The notes under the pieces were generated by a model. That model saw only the letters and a list, made by a program, of their open reading frames with translations. It did not search any database and was not told where the DNA came from. 64,000 bases of DNA from Rugamonas apoptosis (lineage in GTDB: Bacteria > Pseudomonadota > Gammaproteobacteria > Burkholderiales > Burkholderiaceae_D). Each line of letters opens with the position of its first letter. Position 1 is the stretch's first letter. This document shows positions 19,559 to 29,291 of this stretch, piece after piece. The stretch is from positions 124,001-188,000 of the forward strand of contig NZ_JACEZU010000008.1 in the NCBI RefSeq assembly GCF_014042355.1, read 5' to 3'. A program made the position numbers and the translations under genes.

Positions 19559-20911
19559 CTACAACAGGCGCGCCACGTCGTTGAACACCGCGAGCATCAT
19601 CAGGCCAACCAGCAGGCCGATGCCCAGGCGTTGCGCAATCTCGCCAAAACGCTCCGGCACGGGGCGCCCGGTCAAAACTTCCAGCGAATAATACAGCAAA
19701 AGCCCCCCATCTAGAACGGGTATAGGGAGCAAATTCATCACGCCCAGACTGATGCTGATGAAGGCGACGAAGCTCAGGTAGCTGGCCGCGCCTATCCTCG
19801 CGGTCTGGCCGGCGTAATCGGCGATCGTGATGGGACCGGTCACGTTCTTCCACGACACCTCGCCCACGATCATCTTGCCGATCATCTTGAGCGTCATGGT
19901 GCTGGTGTCCCACACCTTGTCGAGCGCCTTGCCCAGCGCCGCCACGGGTCCAGCCCGCACGACGATCATATCCGGCATCTGCGCCACCATCGCGCCGATC
20001 TTACCGACTGTTACAGATCCTTTGCCTTCCTTTTCAGCGGCTGGCGTGACCGCCAGTTCCAGCGCCTGGCCGTCACGGCGCAAGCCGATGCGCACGCTCT
20101 TGCCGGCGGCCGGACGGATATGGTCGATGAAAGCGGGGCCGTCGGCCACGGCCACGCCGTCCACGCTCACCACCAGGTCGCCCGCCCGCATGCCCGCTTG
20201 CGCGGCCGCGCCGCCGGCCAGCACCTGCTCGATCACGGGCGCGGGCCGCGACAGCGTCAGGCCCAGGTGGCCCAGCACGTCGCCTTCCAGGTCCAGCGCG
20301 GCCAGCGCCGACGCGGGGATTTCCAGCGCGTAGCGGCCCATGCCGGGGCGTTCCACATCCAGCCGCGCCGCTTGCTTGTCGATGGCGGCCTGGATCACCT
20401 GCCAGCGCAGCTCGGACCAGCCAGCGACGGCGCGGCCGTTGATGGCCACCACCAGGTCGCCGCGGCGCAGGCCCGCCGTGTCGGCCGCGCTGGCGGCCAC
20501 CGGCGCGCCCAGCTTGCTCGATGGTTCGGCCACGCCGGCCATGTACAGGCCCGCGAACAGGATAATGGCGATCAGGAAGTTGGCCAGCGGGCCGGCAGCC
20601 ACGATGGCGATCCGGCGCCACACACTCTGGTGCGTGAATTCGCGGCGCAGGTCCTGCGGCGCCAGCGCGCCCAGGTCCTGCTCGCGCGCGTCGAGCATCT
20701 TGACGTAGCCGCCCAGCGGCAGCGCGGAGATAGCCCATTCCGTCTGGTCGGCGCCAAAGCGGCGCGACCACACCACCTTGCCCATGCCGATCGAGAAGCG
20801 CAGCACCTTGACCCCGCACCAGCGCGCCACCAGGTAGTGGCCCAGCTCATGGAACAGGATCAGCGAACCCAGCGCGACGATGAATGCCAGCAGGGTCTGG
20901 AGCGCGCTCAT
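19559..20911 (-). CDS. rseP: Site-2 intramembrane metalloprotease RseP
   Basis: Protein of 450 residues. The zinc site HELGH is at residues 21-25 in the first helix, and the LDGG motif of the third helix lies near residue 395. Two PDZ domains occupy the periplasmic middle part ([16 protein letters not shown] and [16 protein letters not shown]). It cleaves the membrane anti-sigma factor RseA in the envelope-stress pathway and trims signal-peptide remnants. Its ATG overlaps the dxr stop by four bases. Confidence 0.96.
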   Translation of the reverse strand: MSALQTLLAFIVALGSLILFHELGHYLVARWCGVKVLRFSIGMGKVVWSRRFGADQTEWAISALPLGGYVKMLDAREQDLGALAPQDLRREFTHQSVWRRIAIVAAGPLANFLIAIILFAGLYMAGVAEPSSKLGAPVAASAADTAGLRRGDLVVAINGRAVAGWSELRWQVIQAAIDKQAARLDVERPGMGRYALEIPASALAALDLEGDVLGHLGLTLSRPAPVIEQVLAGGAAAQAGMRAGDLVVSVDGVAVADGPAFIDHIRPAAGKSVRIGLRRDGQALELAVTPAAEKEGKGSVTVGKIGAMVAQMPDMIVVRAGPVAALGKALDKVWDTSTMTLKMIGKMIVGEVSWKNVTGPITIADYAGQTARIGAASYLSFVAFISISLGVMNLLPIPVLDGGLLLYYSLEVLTGRPVPERFGEIAQRLGIGLLVGLMMLAVFNDVARLL

Positions 20912-22089
20912 TTTGCGTGGCTACCGATGTAGGTTTCGGCCGCCGCGCGGGCCGTGGCATCCTGCGCCATGACGGCGGCGATACTGCTGGCCGCGCCGTG
21001 CGGCACACTGTCCATCACCTGCGCGATCACGCGGTCGATCTGGCGGAAGCCGATGCGCTGGTCGAGGAACGCTTGCACCGCCACCTCGTTGGCCGCATTC
21101 AGCAGGGCCGGCGCCGTGCCGCCCGCGCGCAGCGCGTCGAACGCCAGCGCCAGGCAGGGGAAACGCACGAAATCGGGACGCTCGAACTGCAGCCCGCCCA
21201 TTTGGGTCAGGTCCAGCTGGGCCACGCCGGAGGCGATCCGCTCCGGCCAGGCCAGCGCGTGCGCGATCGGGGTGCGCATGTCGGGGTTGCCCAACTGGGC
21301 CAGCACGGAGCCGTCCACGTAGGACACCATCGAGTGAATCACGCTCTGCGGGTGGATCACCACTTCGATCAGGTCGGCCGGGGCGCCGAACAGCCAATGG
21401 GCCTCGATCACTTCCAGGCCCTTGTTCATCATGGTGGCCGAGTCAACGGAAATCTTGCGGCCCATGACCCAGTTGGGGTGCTTGCACGCTTGTTCGGGCG
21501 TGACGGCGTCCAGCGTGTCGACGGCGCGCGTCAGGAACGGGCCGCCGGAAGCGGTCAGCAGCACCTTGGCCACGCCGGCCGCCTCGGGCGCGCGGCCATA
21601 GCCGTGCGGCAGGCATTGGAAGATGGCGTTATGTTCGCTGTCGATCGGCAGCAGCACGGCGCCGCTGTCGCGCACCGCGTCCATGAACAGCTGGCCGGAC
21701 ATGACCAGCGCTTCCTTGTTCGCCAGCAGCACCTTCTTGCCGGCGCGGGCGGCGGCCAGCGTGGGTGCCAGGCCGGCGGCGCCGACGATGGCCGCCATCA
21801 CGGCATCCACTTCGGCCGCGCTGGCGACGGCGCACAGGGCTTGCTCGCCGTATTCCACTTCCGTGCGCAAGCCCTTGGCCTGCAGCAGCGCGCTCAGTCG
21901 GGCGGCGGCGGCGGCGCTGCCGACCACGGCGCGCGCGGGACGGAATCGTTCACACTGGGCCGCCAGCTCGTCGACCCGGCTGTGGGCCGACAGCGCATAC
22001 ACGCTGTAGCGTTCGGGATGGCGGGCCAGCACGTCCAGCGTGGACACGCCGATGGAACCGGTGGCGCCAAGTATCGTGATGCGTTGCAT
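20908..22089 (-). CDS. dxr: 1-deoxy-D-xylulose 5-phosphate reductoisomerase
   Basis: Protein of 393 residues that makes MEP from DXP with NADPH in the non-mevalonate isoprenoid pathway, feeding UppS next door. NADPH-binding [17 protein letters not shown] is at the N terminus; the metal and substrate residues lie in [23 protein letters not shown], and [23 protein letters not shown] as separate blocks of the usual order. It lies 11 bases after cdsA on the same strand. Confidence 0.97.
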   Translation of the reverse strand: MQRITILGATGSIGVSTLDVLARHPERYSVYALSAHSRVDELAAQCERFRPARAVVGSAAAAARLSALLQAKGLRTEVEYGEQALCAVASAAEVDAVMAAIVGAAGLAPTLAAARAGKKVLLANKEALVMSGQLFMDAVRDSGAVLLPIDSEHNAIFQCLPHGYGRAPEAAGVAKVLLTASGGPFLTRAVDTLDAVTPEQACKHPNWVMGRKISVDSATMMNKGLEVIEAHWLFGAPADLIEVVIHPQSVIHSMVSYVDGSVLAQLGNPDMRTPIAHALAWPERIASGVAQLDLTQMGGLQFERPDFVRFPCLALAFDALRAGGTAPALLNAANEVAVQAFLDQRIGFRQIDRVIAQVMDSVPHGAASSIAAVMAQDATARAAAETYIGSHAK

Positions 22090-22100
22090 AGCTACTTCCT

Positions 22101-22931
22101 TTACAGCCAGGAGCCGATCAGCGCGGCCATGGGCAGCACCGGGATCAGGGCGTCAATACGGTCCAGCACCCCGCCATGGCCAGGCAGCAGGTTGCTGCTG
22201 TCCTTCATGCCGGCGCGGCGCTTGAGCTGGGATTCGAACAGGTCGCCGGCGATGCTGGCCGCGACCATCAACAGCAGGATGGCCAGCGTGGCCAGCCAGC
22301 CCATGGCAGCCTGCAGCCGCACGGCGAAGGTATCCTGCAGCCACGGTGCCACGGGCGCGGCCACGATGGTGACGATGGCGATCAGCAATACGATGGCGGC
22401 GCCGCCCAGGGCGCCCTCCCACGACTTGCCGGGCGAGATGGTGGGCGCCAGCTTGCGCTTGCCGAAGGCCTTGCCGCAGAAATAGGCGCCGATGTCGGCC
22501 ACCCACACCAGCGCCATGGCCGACAGCAGGAAGGCCGGCGAATGCTGGAACAGCGCCACGATGGCGTAGAAACAGCCGAACAAGGCGAACGCGAAGGTCA
22601 AGCCCAAGGTCCAGTTGGCCGCACCCTGCAGCGGCGGCAGCCCCATGCCCAGCGATGGCGCGAAACGGATCGCCCACAGCAGCGCGCACACGGCGAACAG
22701 CGAACTGACGGCGCCCGGCTTGGCGTGCCCCATGCCGTACACGAAGGCGGCCGCGCACACGGCCGCGAAAACGGGCGCCAGCTTCAGGCCGAACAGGCGC
22801 GCCGCCTCCCACATGGCGGCGCCGAAGAACAGCGTGGCCACCACCACGAAAGCGGGGAAATATTGGAAGAACAGGACCGGCAGCAACACCGCCAGCAGGA
22901 CCAGGGCGGTCAGTATCCGAGTTTTGAGCAT
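22101..22931 (-). CDS. cdsA: Phosphatidate cytidylyltransferase
   Basis: Integral membrane enzyme of 276 residues that makes CDP-diacylglycerol. The start is the ATG at 22931, whose A is the last base of the uppS stop (TGATG). About eight helices are visible. The C-terminal family signature is clear: [12 protein letters not shown], then [19 protein letters not shown] followed by LDRIDAL. The longer open frame upstream is only the shadow of uppS. Confidence 0.95.
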   Translation of the reverse strand: MLKTRILTALVLLAVLLPVLFFQYFPAFVVVATLFFGAAMWEAARLFGLKLAPVFAAVCAAAFVYGMGHAKPGAVSSLFAVCALLWAIRFAPSLGMGLPPLQGAANWTLGLTFAFALFGCFYAIVALFQHSPAFLLSAMALVWVADIGAYFCGKAFGKRKLAPTISPGKSWEGALGGAAIVLLIAIVTIVAAPVAPWLQDTFAVRLQAAMGWLATLAILLLMVAASIAGDLFESQLKRRAGMKDSSNLLPGHGGVLDRIDALIPVLPMAALIGSWL

Positions 22932-23683
22932 CAGCTTGTCTTTTCTGCCAATTGAGCGCCGGTGCGGCCGAAGCGCCGCTCCCGGTTCTGGTAGGACGCG
23001 ATGGCCGCGTCCAGGTGGTCGATGGAAAAATCGGGCCAGTAGGCGTCCGTGAAGAACAGTTCCGTGTAGGCCAGTTGCCACAACAGGAAGTTGGAAATGC
23101 GCTGTTCGCCGCCGGTGCGGATGAACAGGTCCGGCTCGGGCGCATAAGCCATGGCCAGGTGTGGCGCCAGTTGCTCTTCCGTGAAATCGGTGGCGCCGGG
23201 ATGGGTGGCCACCATCTTGCCCACCGCCTGCATGATGTCCCAGCGGCCGCCGTAGTTGGCGCACACGGTCACCGTCATGCGGGTGTTGGCGGCCGTCTTG
23301 CGTTCGGCGCTGGCGATCATGCCTTGCAGCTTGGCGTCGAAGCGGCTCAAATCGCCCACCACCTTGAGGCGGATATTATTGGCGTGCAGCTTGGACACTT
23401 CGCGTTCCAGCGCCGTGACGAATAATCGCATCAACAGCGACACTTCCTCCTCGGGCCGGCGCCAGTTCTCGGAACTGAAGGCGAACACGGTCAGGTATTC
23501 CACGCCGCGGCGGGCGCACGCTTCCACCACGGTGCGCACGGCTTCCACGCCCTTGACGTGGCCAGCCACGCGCGGCAAAAAGCGCTTGGTGGCCCAGCGG
23601 CCATTGCCATCCATGATGATGGCCACATGGCGCGGCACGGCGGGCGCATCCGGTACGGCGGTGGTCGAGCTCGAATATTTCAT
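22931..23683 (-). CDS. uppS: Undecaprenyl diphosphate synthase (cis-prenyltransferase)
   Basis: Protein of 250 residues making the C55 lipid carrier for peptidoglycan and O-antigen from farnesyl-PP and IPP. Catalytic Asp is in [13 protein letters not shown], with [13 protein letters not shown] next, [11 protein letters not shown] in the middle, and the C-terminal [15 protein letters not shown] and the acidic WPDFS block. It lies upstream of cdsA with a one-base overlap. A ~12-residue Ala/Pro-rich N-terminal extension is ordinary. Confidence 0.97.
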   Translation of the reverse strand: MKYSSSTTAVPDAPAVPRHVAIIMDGNGRWATKRFLPRVAGHVKGVEAVRTVVEACARRGVEYLTVFAFSSENWRRPEEEVSLLMRLFVTALEREVSKLHANNIRLKVVGDLSRFDAKLQGMIASAERKTAANTRMTVTVCANYGGRWDIMQAVGKMVATHPGATDFTEEQLAPHLAMAYAPEPDLFIRTGGEQRISNFLLWQLAYTELFFTDAYWPDFSIDHLDAAIASYQNRERRFGRTGAQLAEKTS

Positions 23684-23738
23684 GAAAAAACTAATGCCAA
23701 AGTATAAAGTATTACAGCTGTACCGCTAAAACACAACA

Positions 23739-23800
23739 GGGGCCAGACCCGCGCTGGCGAAACCGGACAGGCCGGCCTTGCCAGGCGGGGTCTGACCCCG
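23739..23800. repeat. Imperfect inverted repeat with a GGGGTCTGACCCC core
   Basis: GGGGCCAGACCC (23739-23750) and GCGGGGTCTGACCCCG (23785-23800) face each other across a GC-rich 34-base loop, in the 135-bp gap between frr and uppS. The second arm is itself nearly palindromic. A related half, CCGGGGTCAG, occurs at 52171-52180. The pattern resembles short dispersed intergenic repeats of Oxalobacteraceae; this is from memory and needs a genome count. It may also fold as a processing or pause site. Confidence 0.45.
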
Positions 23801-23818
23801 GAACGCCAGCCCGGCCGC

Positions 23819-24379
23819 TTACACCGTCAGCACTTCCTTTTCCTTCTCGGCCACCATCTTGTCGATGTCGGCGATGAATTTGTCGGTCAGCTTCTGCACT
23901 TCCTCGGACGAACGGCGCTCGTCGTCTTCCGAGCAAGCCTTGTCCTTGACCAGCTTCTTCAGCGATTCGTTGGCGTCGCGGCGGATGTTGCGCACGGCGA
24001 TCTTGGCGTCCTCGCCCTCGCCCTTGCACAGCTTGACCATTTCCTTGCGGCGCTCTTCCGTCAGCGGCGGGGTCGGCACGCGGATCACGTCGCCCTGCGA
24101 CGATGGGTTCAGGCCCAGGTCGGCGTCACGGATGGCTTTCTCGATGGTGGCCGCCATTTTCTTCTCGTACGGCTGCACGCCGATGGTGCGGGCGTCGATC
24201 AGGTTGACGTTGGCCACCTGGGCCAGGGCCGTTGGGCTGCCGTAGTATTCAACCATCACGTGGTCCAGGATGCCGGTGTGGGCACGGCCCGTGCGCACCT
24301 TGGCCAGGTCCGCGCGCAGGGTTTCCAGGGACTTGACCATGCGGTCTTGGGCGTTCTTTTTAACGTCAGCTAAGGACAT
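23819..24379 (-). CDS. frr: Ribosome recycling factor
   Basis: Protein of 186 residues, the standard length, that splits post-termination ribosomes together with EF-G. Helical domain I and the small domain II are recognisable from [55 protein letters not shown] and [15 protein letters not shown] as separate blocks. It follows pyrH by 54 bp on the same strand, as in most proteobacteria. Confidence 0.97.
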   Translation of the reverse strand: MSLADVKKNAQDRMVKSLETLRADLAKVRTGRAHTGILDHVMVEYYGSPTALAQVANVNLIDARTIGVQPYEKKMAATIEKAIRDADLGLNPSSQGDVIRVPTPPLTEERRKEMVKLCKGEGEDAKIAVRNIRRDANESLKKLVKDKACSEDDERRSSEEVQKLTDKFIADIDKMVAEKEKEVLTV

Positions 24380-24433
24380 TGCTGCTCTCCTGTATCTTGG
24401 GTAGGACTATCTGTAGATGATGTAGATGAAAAT

Positions 24434-25150
24434 TTAAACGTGCACCAGTGTACCTTCATCCTCGCCCATCACGACGCGCATCAGCGCGCCGGGCTTGGTG
24501 ATGGAGAACACCTTGATCGGCAGCTTCTGGTCGCGGCACAGCGCGAAGGCGGTGGCGTCCATCACTTGCAGGTGCTTGGCGATGGCTTCATCGAAGGTGA
24601 TCGTCTGGAACAGGGTGGCGTGCGGATCTTTTTTCGGATCGGCCGTGTAGACGCCGTCGACCTTAGTGGCCTTGAGCACGATCTCCGCGCTCATTTCCGA
24701 ACCGCGCAGGGCGGCGGCCGTGTCGGTGGTGAAGAACGGGTTGCCGGTGCCGGCGGCGAACACCACCACCTTGCCTTCTTCCAGGTACTGCAGCGCCTTG
24801 GGGCGCACATACGGTTCCACCACTTGCTCGATGCCGATGGCCGACATGACGCGCGCCGTGATGCCCACGTGGCGCATGGCGTCGGCCAGGGCCAGCGCGT
24901 TCATCACGGTGGCCAGCATGCCCATGTAGTCGGCCGTGGCGCGGTCCATGCCCTGGGCGCCGGGCGCGACGCCGCGGAAGATGTTGCCGCCGCCAATGAC
25001 GATCGCCAGTTCCACACCCATCTTCGCCACCTCGGCCACATCGGCCACCATCCGCTCGATCGTGCCGCGGTTGATGCCGTACGGGTCATCACCCATCAGG
25101 GCCTCGCCGGACAATTTGAGGAGGACGCGCTTGTAGGCTGGTTTTGACAT
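24434..25150 (-). CDS. pyrH: Uridylate kinase
   Basis: UMP kinase of the amino-acid-kinase fold, 238 residues from the ATG at 25150 with AAGGAG upstream; the frame to 25261 is rejected. Seen: [58 protein letters not shown] and [13 protein letters not shown] as separate blocks. It converts UMP to UDP and is allosterically set by GTP and UTP. It lies between tsf and frr, separated from tsf by a terminator. Confidence 0.97.
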   Translation of the reverse strand: MSKPAYKRVLLKLSGEALMGDDPYGINRGTIERMVADVAEVAKMGVELAIVIGGGNIFRGVAPGAQGMDRATADYMGMLATVMNALALADAMRHVGITARVMSAIGIEQVVEPYVRPKALQYLEEGKVVVFAAGTGNPFFTTDTAAALRGSEMSAEIVLKATKVDGVYTADPKKDPHATLFQTITFDEAIAKHLQVMDATAFALCRDQKLPIKVFSITKPGALMRVVMGEDEGTLVHV

Positions 25151-25285
25151 GAGCTGGGGCTCCTTAGTTAATTTATTCGGGTGTGACTGCCGGCGGACGG
25201 TTCCAGTACGCGATGATACCGCGACCGCGTCGCTGCGCGCCGGGGTGCTACCACCCGCCATGCCCGGGGTGGCCGGGAGGGCGGG

Positions 25286-25313
25286 TTAAAAAAACGGGCC
25301 TCGCGGCCCGTTT
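25286..25313 (-). terminator. Rho-independent terminator after tsf
   Basis: On the minus strand, AAACGGGCC, a GCGA loop and GGCCCGTTT are followed by more T. The stem is perfect at nine pairs. It lies five bases past the tsf stop and before pyrH, so rpsB-tsf and pyrH-frr can be separate transcripts. Confidence 0.85.
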
Positions 25314-25317
25314 CACA

Positions 25318-26232
25318 TTACGCTCCTTTGGAAGCGGCCATTTGCGCGGCCACTTCAGCAGCGAAGTCGTCTTGCTTCTTCTCGATCCCCTCGCCCACCA
25401 CATACATGGTGAAGGCTTTCACGGTGGTCGCTTTTTCTTTCAGCATCTGCTCGATCGACTGCTTGTCGTTCTTCACGAAGGCCTGGTTCAGCAGGGACAC
25501 TTCTTTCAGGAACTTCTGCACGGAACCTTCCAGGCGCTTGGCCAGGATTTCCGGCGACTGGGCAGGCTTGCCTTCAGCGGCGGCCTTGGCGGCGTCTTCT
25601 TCCGCTTTCAGCTTGGCCACCGAGCGCTCTTTTTCGATCAGTTCAGCAGGCACCTGGTCCGACGACAGCGACACTGGCTTCATGGCGGCGATGTGCATCG
25701 CCACGTCCTTGCCCACTTGCTCGTCGGCGCCGTCGAACTCGACCATCACGCCGATACGCGAACCGTGCAGGTACGACGCCAGCTTGGCCGAAGTGGCGAA
25801 ACGCTGGAAGCGGCGGATCGACATGTTCTCGCCGATCTTGCCGATCAGGGCCGAGCGCACTTCGTCCAGGGTCTTGCCATCGCCCGCAGGCAGGGCCAGC
25901 AGGGCGGCCACGTCGGCCGGGTTGTGTTCAGCCACCAGTTTGGCGGCGGTGTTGGCCAGGTTCATGAAGTCATCGTTCTTGGCCACGAAGTCCGTTTCCG
26001 AGTTCACTTCCACCAGGGCGCCCACGCCGTTGGCGATGAAGGTCACCACCACGCCTTCAGCCGTGATACGGGCCGATGCCTTGGATGCTTTGCCGCCCAG
26101 CTTGACGCGCAGGATCTCTTCCGCGCGAGCCATGTCGCCATCGGCTTCCGTCAGGGCTTTTTTGCATTCCATCATTGGTGCGTCGGTCTTGCCGCGCAGT
26201 TCGCCTACCATCGCTGCAGTAATCGCTGCCAT
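25318..26232 (-). CDS. tsf: Translation elongation factor Ts
   Basis: Nucleotide-exchange factor for EF-Tu, 304 residues from the ATG at 26232 with AGGAG upstream. The N-terminal UBA-like domain and the EF-Tu contact [19 protein letters not shown] are clear, as is [12 protein letters not shown], the second family signature. It is followed by the C-terminal dimerisation and core modules. It follows rpsB, as in nearly all bacteria. Confidence 0.98.
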   Translation of the reverse strand: MAAITAAMVGELRGKTDAPMMECKKALTEADGDMARAEEILRVKLGGKASKASARITAEGVVVTFIANGVGALVEVNSETDFVAKNDDFMNLANTAAKLVAEHNPADVAALLALPAGDGKTLDEVRSALIGKIGENMSIRRFQRFATSAKLASYLHGSRIGVMVEFDGADEQVGKDVAMHIAAMKPVSLSSDQVPAELIEKERSVAKLKAEEDAAKAAAEGKPAQSPEILAKRLEGSVQKFLKEVSLLNQAFVKNDKQSIEQMLKEKATTVKAFTMYVVGEGIEKKQDDFAAEVAAQMAASKGA

Positions 26233-26308
26233 GTGTTTCTCCTGTATTCTGTGGGGGTTGTGGTGTGGGGCGGCGCACGGTACGGCGCACAGCGCCCGGT
26301 CCACGACA

Positions 26309-26344
26309 TTAAAAAAAAGGGGGAGCTGCTGCCACCCCTTTTTC
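26309..26344 (-). terminator. Terminator hairpin between rpsB and tsf
   Basis: On the minus strand, AAGGGG and a short spacer pair with CCCCTT, followed by a run of eight T. It lies 22 bases past the rpsB stop and 77 before the tsf start. A terminator between these two genes would lower tsf relative to rpsB, as an attenuator, and tsf needs either read-through or its own promoter. Confidence 0.75.
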
Positions 26345-26366
26345 CTTGCTACTGACGAACCGACAA

Positions 26367-27119
26367 TTAAGCCTGTTCGTTCACTTCGACGAACTCGTCG
26401 CCAGCAGCAGCCTTGATCATTTCAACGACTTCGTTACCAGCAGCGGCACGGCCTTCCAGGATGGCGTCAGCCACACCGCGGGCGTACAGCATGATGGCTT
26501 TCGAGGAGTCATCGTTACCTGGGATCACATAGCTCACGCCTTCTGGCGAGTGGTTGGTATCGACCACGCCGATGACAGGGATGCCCAGTTTTGCCGCTTC
26601 GGTGATCGCACCTTTGTGGTAGCCGACGTCAACGACGAAGATCGCGTCAGGAACGCCACCCATCTCCTTGATGCCGCCGATCGACTTCTGCAGCTTGACC
26701 ATTTCGCGTTGGAACATCAGCGCTTCTTTTTTCGACAGCTTCTCGACGGAACCGTCTTCGATCGACGCTTCCATGTCTTTCAGGCGCTTGATCGAGGTCT
26801 TGATCGTTTTGAAGTTGGTCAGCATGCCGCCCAGCCAACGCTGGTCGACGAAAGGAACGCCTGCGCGCTGAGCTTCAGCGGCGATGATGTCGCGGGCTTG
26901 ACGCTTGGTGCCGACCATCAGGATGGTGCCACGGTTCGAAGCAACCTGTTTCACGTGCTTCATCGCTTCTTGATACATACCCATCGTCTTTTCCAAGTTG
27001 ATGATATGGATCTTGTTGCGGTGACCGAAGATGAACGGTGCCATCTTTGGGTTCCAGAAACGGGTTTGGTGGCCGAAGTGGACACCGGCTTCCAGCATTT
27101 CGCGCATAGTTACGGACAT
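26367..27119 (-). CDS. rpsB: 30S ribosomal protein S2
   Basis: Ribosomal protein of 250 residues from the ATG at 27119 (CTGGAG upstream). Both family signatures are present: [20 protein letters not shown] near the start, and [19 protein letters not shown] in the second half. The middle contains [14 protein letters not shown]. It opens the minus-strand run of translation and envelope genes. Its leader of several hundred bases to 27517 may hold S2 autoregulation, but I cannot point to a specific structure. Confidence 0.98.
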   Translation of the reverse strand: MSVTMREMLEAGVHFGHQTRFWNPKMAPFIFGHRNKIHIINLEKTMGMYQEAMKHVKQVASNRGTILMVGTKRQARDIIAAEAQRAGVPFVDQRWLGGMLTNFKTIKTSIKRLKDMEASIEDGSVEKLSKKEALMFQREMVKLQKSIGGIKEMGGVPDAIFVVDVGYHKGAITEAAKLGIPVIGVVDTNHSPEGVSYVIPGNDDSSKAIMLYARGVADAILEGRAAAGNEVVEMIKAAAGDEFVEVNEQA

Positions 27120-27516
27120 AATAAACTCCAGGGTTGGGTCTGGAATCCGATCAGTCACCTTGACGGCACCCTTGTCGACCGGATTCGCTTGTGTAGTTAA
27201 AAATCAAACGTTTTTACAACATTGCTCGAAAGCGAATTCAAGCAACCCGAGATTCTACTCCAAAACAACACCCCTGATCAAGTCCAACGTGGCGCGCGGC
27301 CAGCATAGTAGCAAGTTCACACCTGAACCTTTCGACAACATTACCCGTGTCAAGAAATATCGATGTCATCTTGCTGAAATATTTTTAATGTTTGTGGCTT
27401 AAACAGCAGCAATAAGTTGTTGAATCGTATTATCATTAGGAAAACTATAGTTCTGTAATGGCAATACCTGCTTGCAGGACACTATAAACCAGCAAAACAA
27501 TGGGAAGACCAACATC
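27120..27516. promoter_or_regulatory. Divergent control region between rpsB and the MHFG PEP-CTERM gene
   Basis: About 400 bp without a gene and clearly richer in A/T than its surroundings. It must hold the minus-strand promoter and leader of rpsB and the plus-strand promoter of the PEP-CTERM gene. A weak plus-strand candidate is TTGAAT (27420-27425) with ACTATA (27444-27449), spacing 18. A minus-strand TTGACA lies at 27349-27354 without a good -10 at normal spacing. No RNA gene was recognised. Confidence 0.4.
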
Positions 27517-28248
27517 ATGTCCATCGCTCTCGCTGTCACACTCGCCGCCCTGTCCACCGTGCAGCCCAGCTGTTCCTGGGACCGCCCCGGCGTGAATCCC
27601 TACTCGGGCAATGCGAATGCGGCCATTGACCGCTACACCGATCTGCCGCCATCCGTGCGCGCGGAACTGAAGAAGAAAATCGCCAGCAAGCAGCCCGACG
27701 ACATGGTCAATATCACCCGCGACGCTATTACCAGCGACAGCAGCGGCGCCTATGACCCCGCCATCCGCGACATGCACTTTGGCGCCGCCTCCGTGTGCCA
27801 CAGCGTGACCCGCAACAAGTGGGCCAAGACGCGGGTCGAACCGGCGGCCGTCTATTGCGCGGAAAACCACTGTATCCTGGTGCCCAAGATCTGCGGCAAT
27901 GTCAGCCGCATCAACCGTCCCGCCGCGCCCGTGGCCCACAACGCGGAAGACGGCGCCGGTGGCCGCGCACCTATCCTGGTAGCGGCCGCCGCCCCTGTGG
28001 TCGTGGTGCCGGCCGAAGCGCCGATGATGGTGCAAGCGCCGCGCGAAGTCCAGTTCGCGCCGCCGGTGCCGATCGTCGCGCCACCCGTGTTCGTCAACGC
28101 CGCGCCCCCGTTCGAAGTCCAGGTGGGCGCGCCACACTTGCCGCCGACCCCGCCGGTGCCGCCACCCGTGCCGGAACCGGACACCTGGGCCATGCTGCTG
28201 GCCGGTGTTGGCTTGCTGGGCTGGCTGGCCAAGCGCCGCGCCGCCTGA
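27517..28248 (+). CDS. MHFG-type PEP-CTERM protein
   Basis: Protein of 243 residues from the ATG at 27517. The body contains RDMHFGAASVCHSV, matching the motif for which the MHFG group of PEP-CTERM proteins is named, plus several Cys (CAENHC, ICGN). A Pro/Val/Ala-rich linker (about 160-215) leads to the sorting tail: VPEPDTWAMLLAGVGLLGWLAKRR, i.e. PEP, a hydrophobic helix and a basic end, which exosortase EpsH/XrtA systems process. The N-terminal hydrophobic stretch is short (MSIALAVTLAAL). Its function is unknown, probably envelope or matrix related. Confidence 0.85.
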   Translation: MSIALAVTLAALSTVQPSCSWDRPGVNPYSGNANAAIDRYTDLPPSVRAELKKKIASKQPDDMVNITRDAITSDSSGAYDPAIRDMHFGAASVCHSVTRNKWAKTRVEPAAVYCAENHCILVPKICGNVSRINRPAAPVAHNAEDGAGGRAPILVAAAAPVVVVPAEAPMMVQAPREVQFAPPVPIVAPPVFVNAAPPFEVQVGAPHLPPTPPVPPPVPEPDTWAMLLAGVGLLGWLAKRRAA

Positions 28249-28261
28249 TTCCCCCTCCCCT

Positions 28262-28300
28262 GCGGGCGCGCGGCACAGCCAGCGCGCCCGCGGCGCTTTT
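28262..28300 (+). terminator. Terminator after the MHFG gene
   Basis: GCGGGCGCGC and GCGCGCCCGC form a perfect ten-pair stem around a ten-base loop, then GGCG and four T. It lies 14 bases past the stop codon. The T run is short but the stem is very strong. Confidence 0.6.
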
Positions 28301-28334
28301 GCCGGGGCCGCTTTTGCCGGGGCCGCTTTTGCCG
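28296..28334. repeat. 15-bp tandem repeat, 2.6 copies
   Basis: The unit CTTTTGCCGGGGCCG is repeated exactly twice (28296-28310, 28311-28325), and nine bases of a third copy follow. It lies between the MHFG gene terminator and the map promoter. Each unit carries a T4 run after a GC block, so the array multiplies the T tracts behind the terminator stem. Copy number may vary between strains. Confidence 0.8.
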
Positions 28335-28369
28335 ACATTCCCGGTCAGCACGACGCGTCCCGCCTCGTT

Positions 28370-28375
28370 TATAAT
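28370..28375 (+). promoter_or_regulatory. -10 element for map
   Basis: A consensus TATAAT lies about 90 bases before the map ATG in otherwise GC-rich DNA. No convincing -35 is seen at 16-18 bases upstream; the nearest candidate, GTCAGC at 28344, is 20 away. Confidence 0.45.
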
Positions 28376-28467
28376 TTCACGCTACTGCACGCCGCGAGCA
28401 CGGACCTGAGGTTCGACCTGCTCGCCGCCTGCGTTTTCCCCGTTTACTTTGCAGATTGCGATCCACT

Positions 28468-29286
28468 ATGTCGATTACCATCAACACCGCCGAAGACATC
28501 GCCGGCATGCGCGTCGCCGGCCGCCTGGGCTCCGAGGTGCTGGACTACATCACCCCCTTCATCAAGGCCGGGGTCACCACCGGGGAACTGGATCGCCTGT
28601 GCCACGAATACATGGTCAACGTGCAGGGCACCATCCCGGCCCCGCTCAACTACTGCCCGCCCGGCTACACGCCGTTCCCGAAAGCCATCTGCACCTCCGT
28701 CAACGACGTGATCTGCCACGGCATCCCCGGCGACAAGGTGCTCAAGAACGGCGACGTGGTCAACCTCGACATCACCGTCATCAAAGATGGCTACCATGGC
28801 GACAACAGCCGCATGTTCTTCATTGGCGAACCGTCCATCCTGGCCAAGCGCCTGTCGGACATCACTTATGAATGCATGTGGCTGGGTATCGCCAAGGTCA
28901 AGCCGGGCGCCTTCCTGGGCGACATTGGCCACGCCATCCAGCAGCACGCGGAAAAGGCCGGCTACAGCGTGGTGCGCGAATTCTGCGGCCACGGCATCGG
29001 CAAGGTGTTCCACACCGAACCGCAAGTGCTGCATTACGGCCGCCCCGGCACGCTGGAGGAACTCAAGCCCGGCATGATCTTCACCATTGAACCGATGATC
29101 AACGCCGGCAAGCGCGAGATCCGCGAAATGGGCGACGGCTGGACCATCAAGACCAAGGACCGCAGCCTGTCGGCCCAGTGGGAACACACCATCCTGGTCA
29201 CGGAGACGGGCTACGAGGTGCTGACCCTGTCGGCCGGCAGCCCGCCGCCGCCAGCCTTCATCGGCAACGCCACCGCGGCCGCGTAA
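28468..29286 (+). CDS. map: Methionine aminopeptidase, type I
   Basis: Protein of 272 residues from the ATG at 28468 (an ATG at 28456 adds four). It removes the N-terminal Met from new proteins. The metal-binding residues of the family are present: the two Asp in LDITVIKDGYHGDNSRMF, the His in FCGHGIGKVFH, and Glu residues in FTIEPMIN and WEHTILVT. The substrate-side His79-type block YCPPGYTPFPKAIC is also visible. It is followed six bases later by glnD. Confidence 0.97.
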   Translation: MSITINTAEDIAGMRVAGRLGSEVLDYITPFIKAGVTTGELDRLCHEYMVNVQGTIPAPLNYCPPGYTPFPKAICTSVNDVICHGIPGDKVLKNGDVVNLDITVIKDGYHGDNSRMFFIGEPSILAKRLSDITYECMWLGIAKVKPGAFLGDIGHAIQQHAEKAGYSVVREFCGHGIGKVFHTEPQVLHYGRPGTLEELKPGMIFTIEPMINAGKREIREMGDGWTIKTKDRSLSAQWEHTILVTETGYEVLTLSAGSPPPPAFIGNATAAA

Positions 29287-29291
29287 GCACC

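Noticed and set aside
23739..23800. Intrinsic terminator of frr/uppS
   Set aside because: The arms pair imperfectly across a long GC-rich loop and no T tract follows on either strand, so I list it as a repeat only.
27459..27475. Sigma-54-like TGGC...TTGC upstream of the MHFG PEP-CTERM gene
   Set aside because: The GG and GC pairs are 12 bases apart instead of the required 10, so it is not a valid -24/-12 element.
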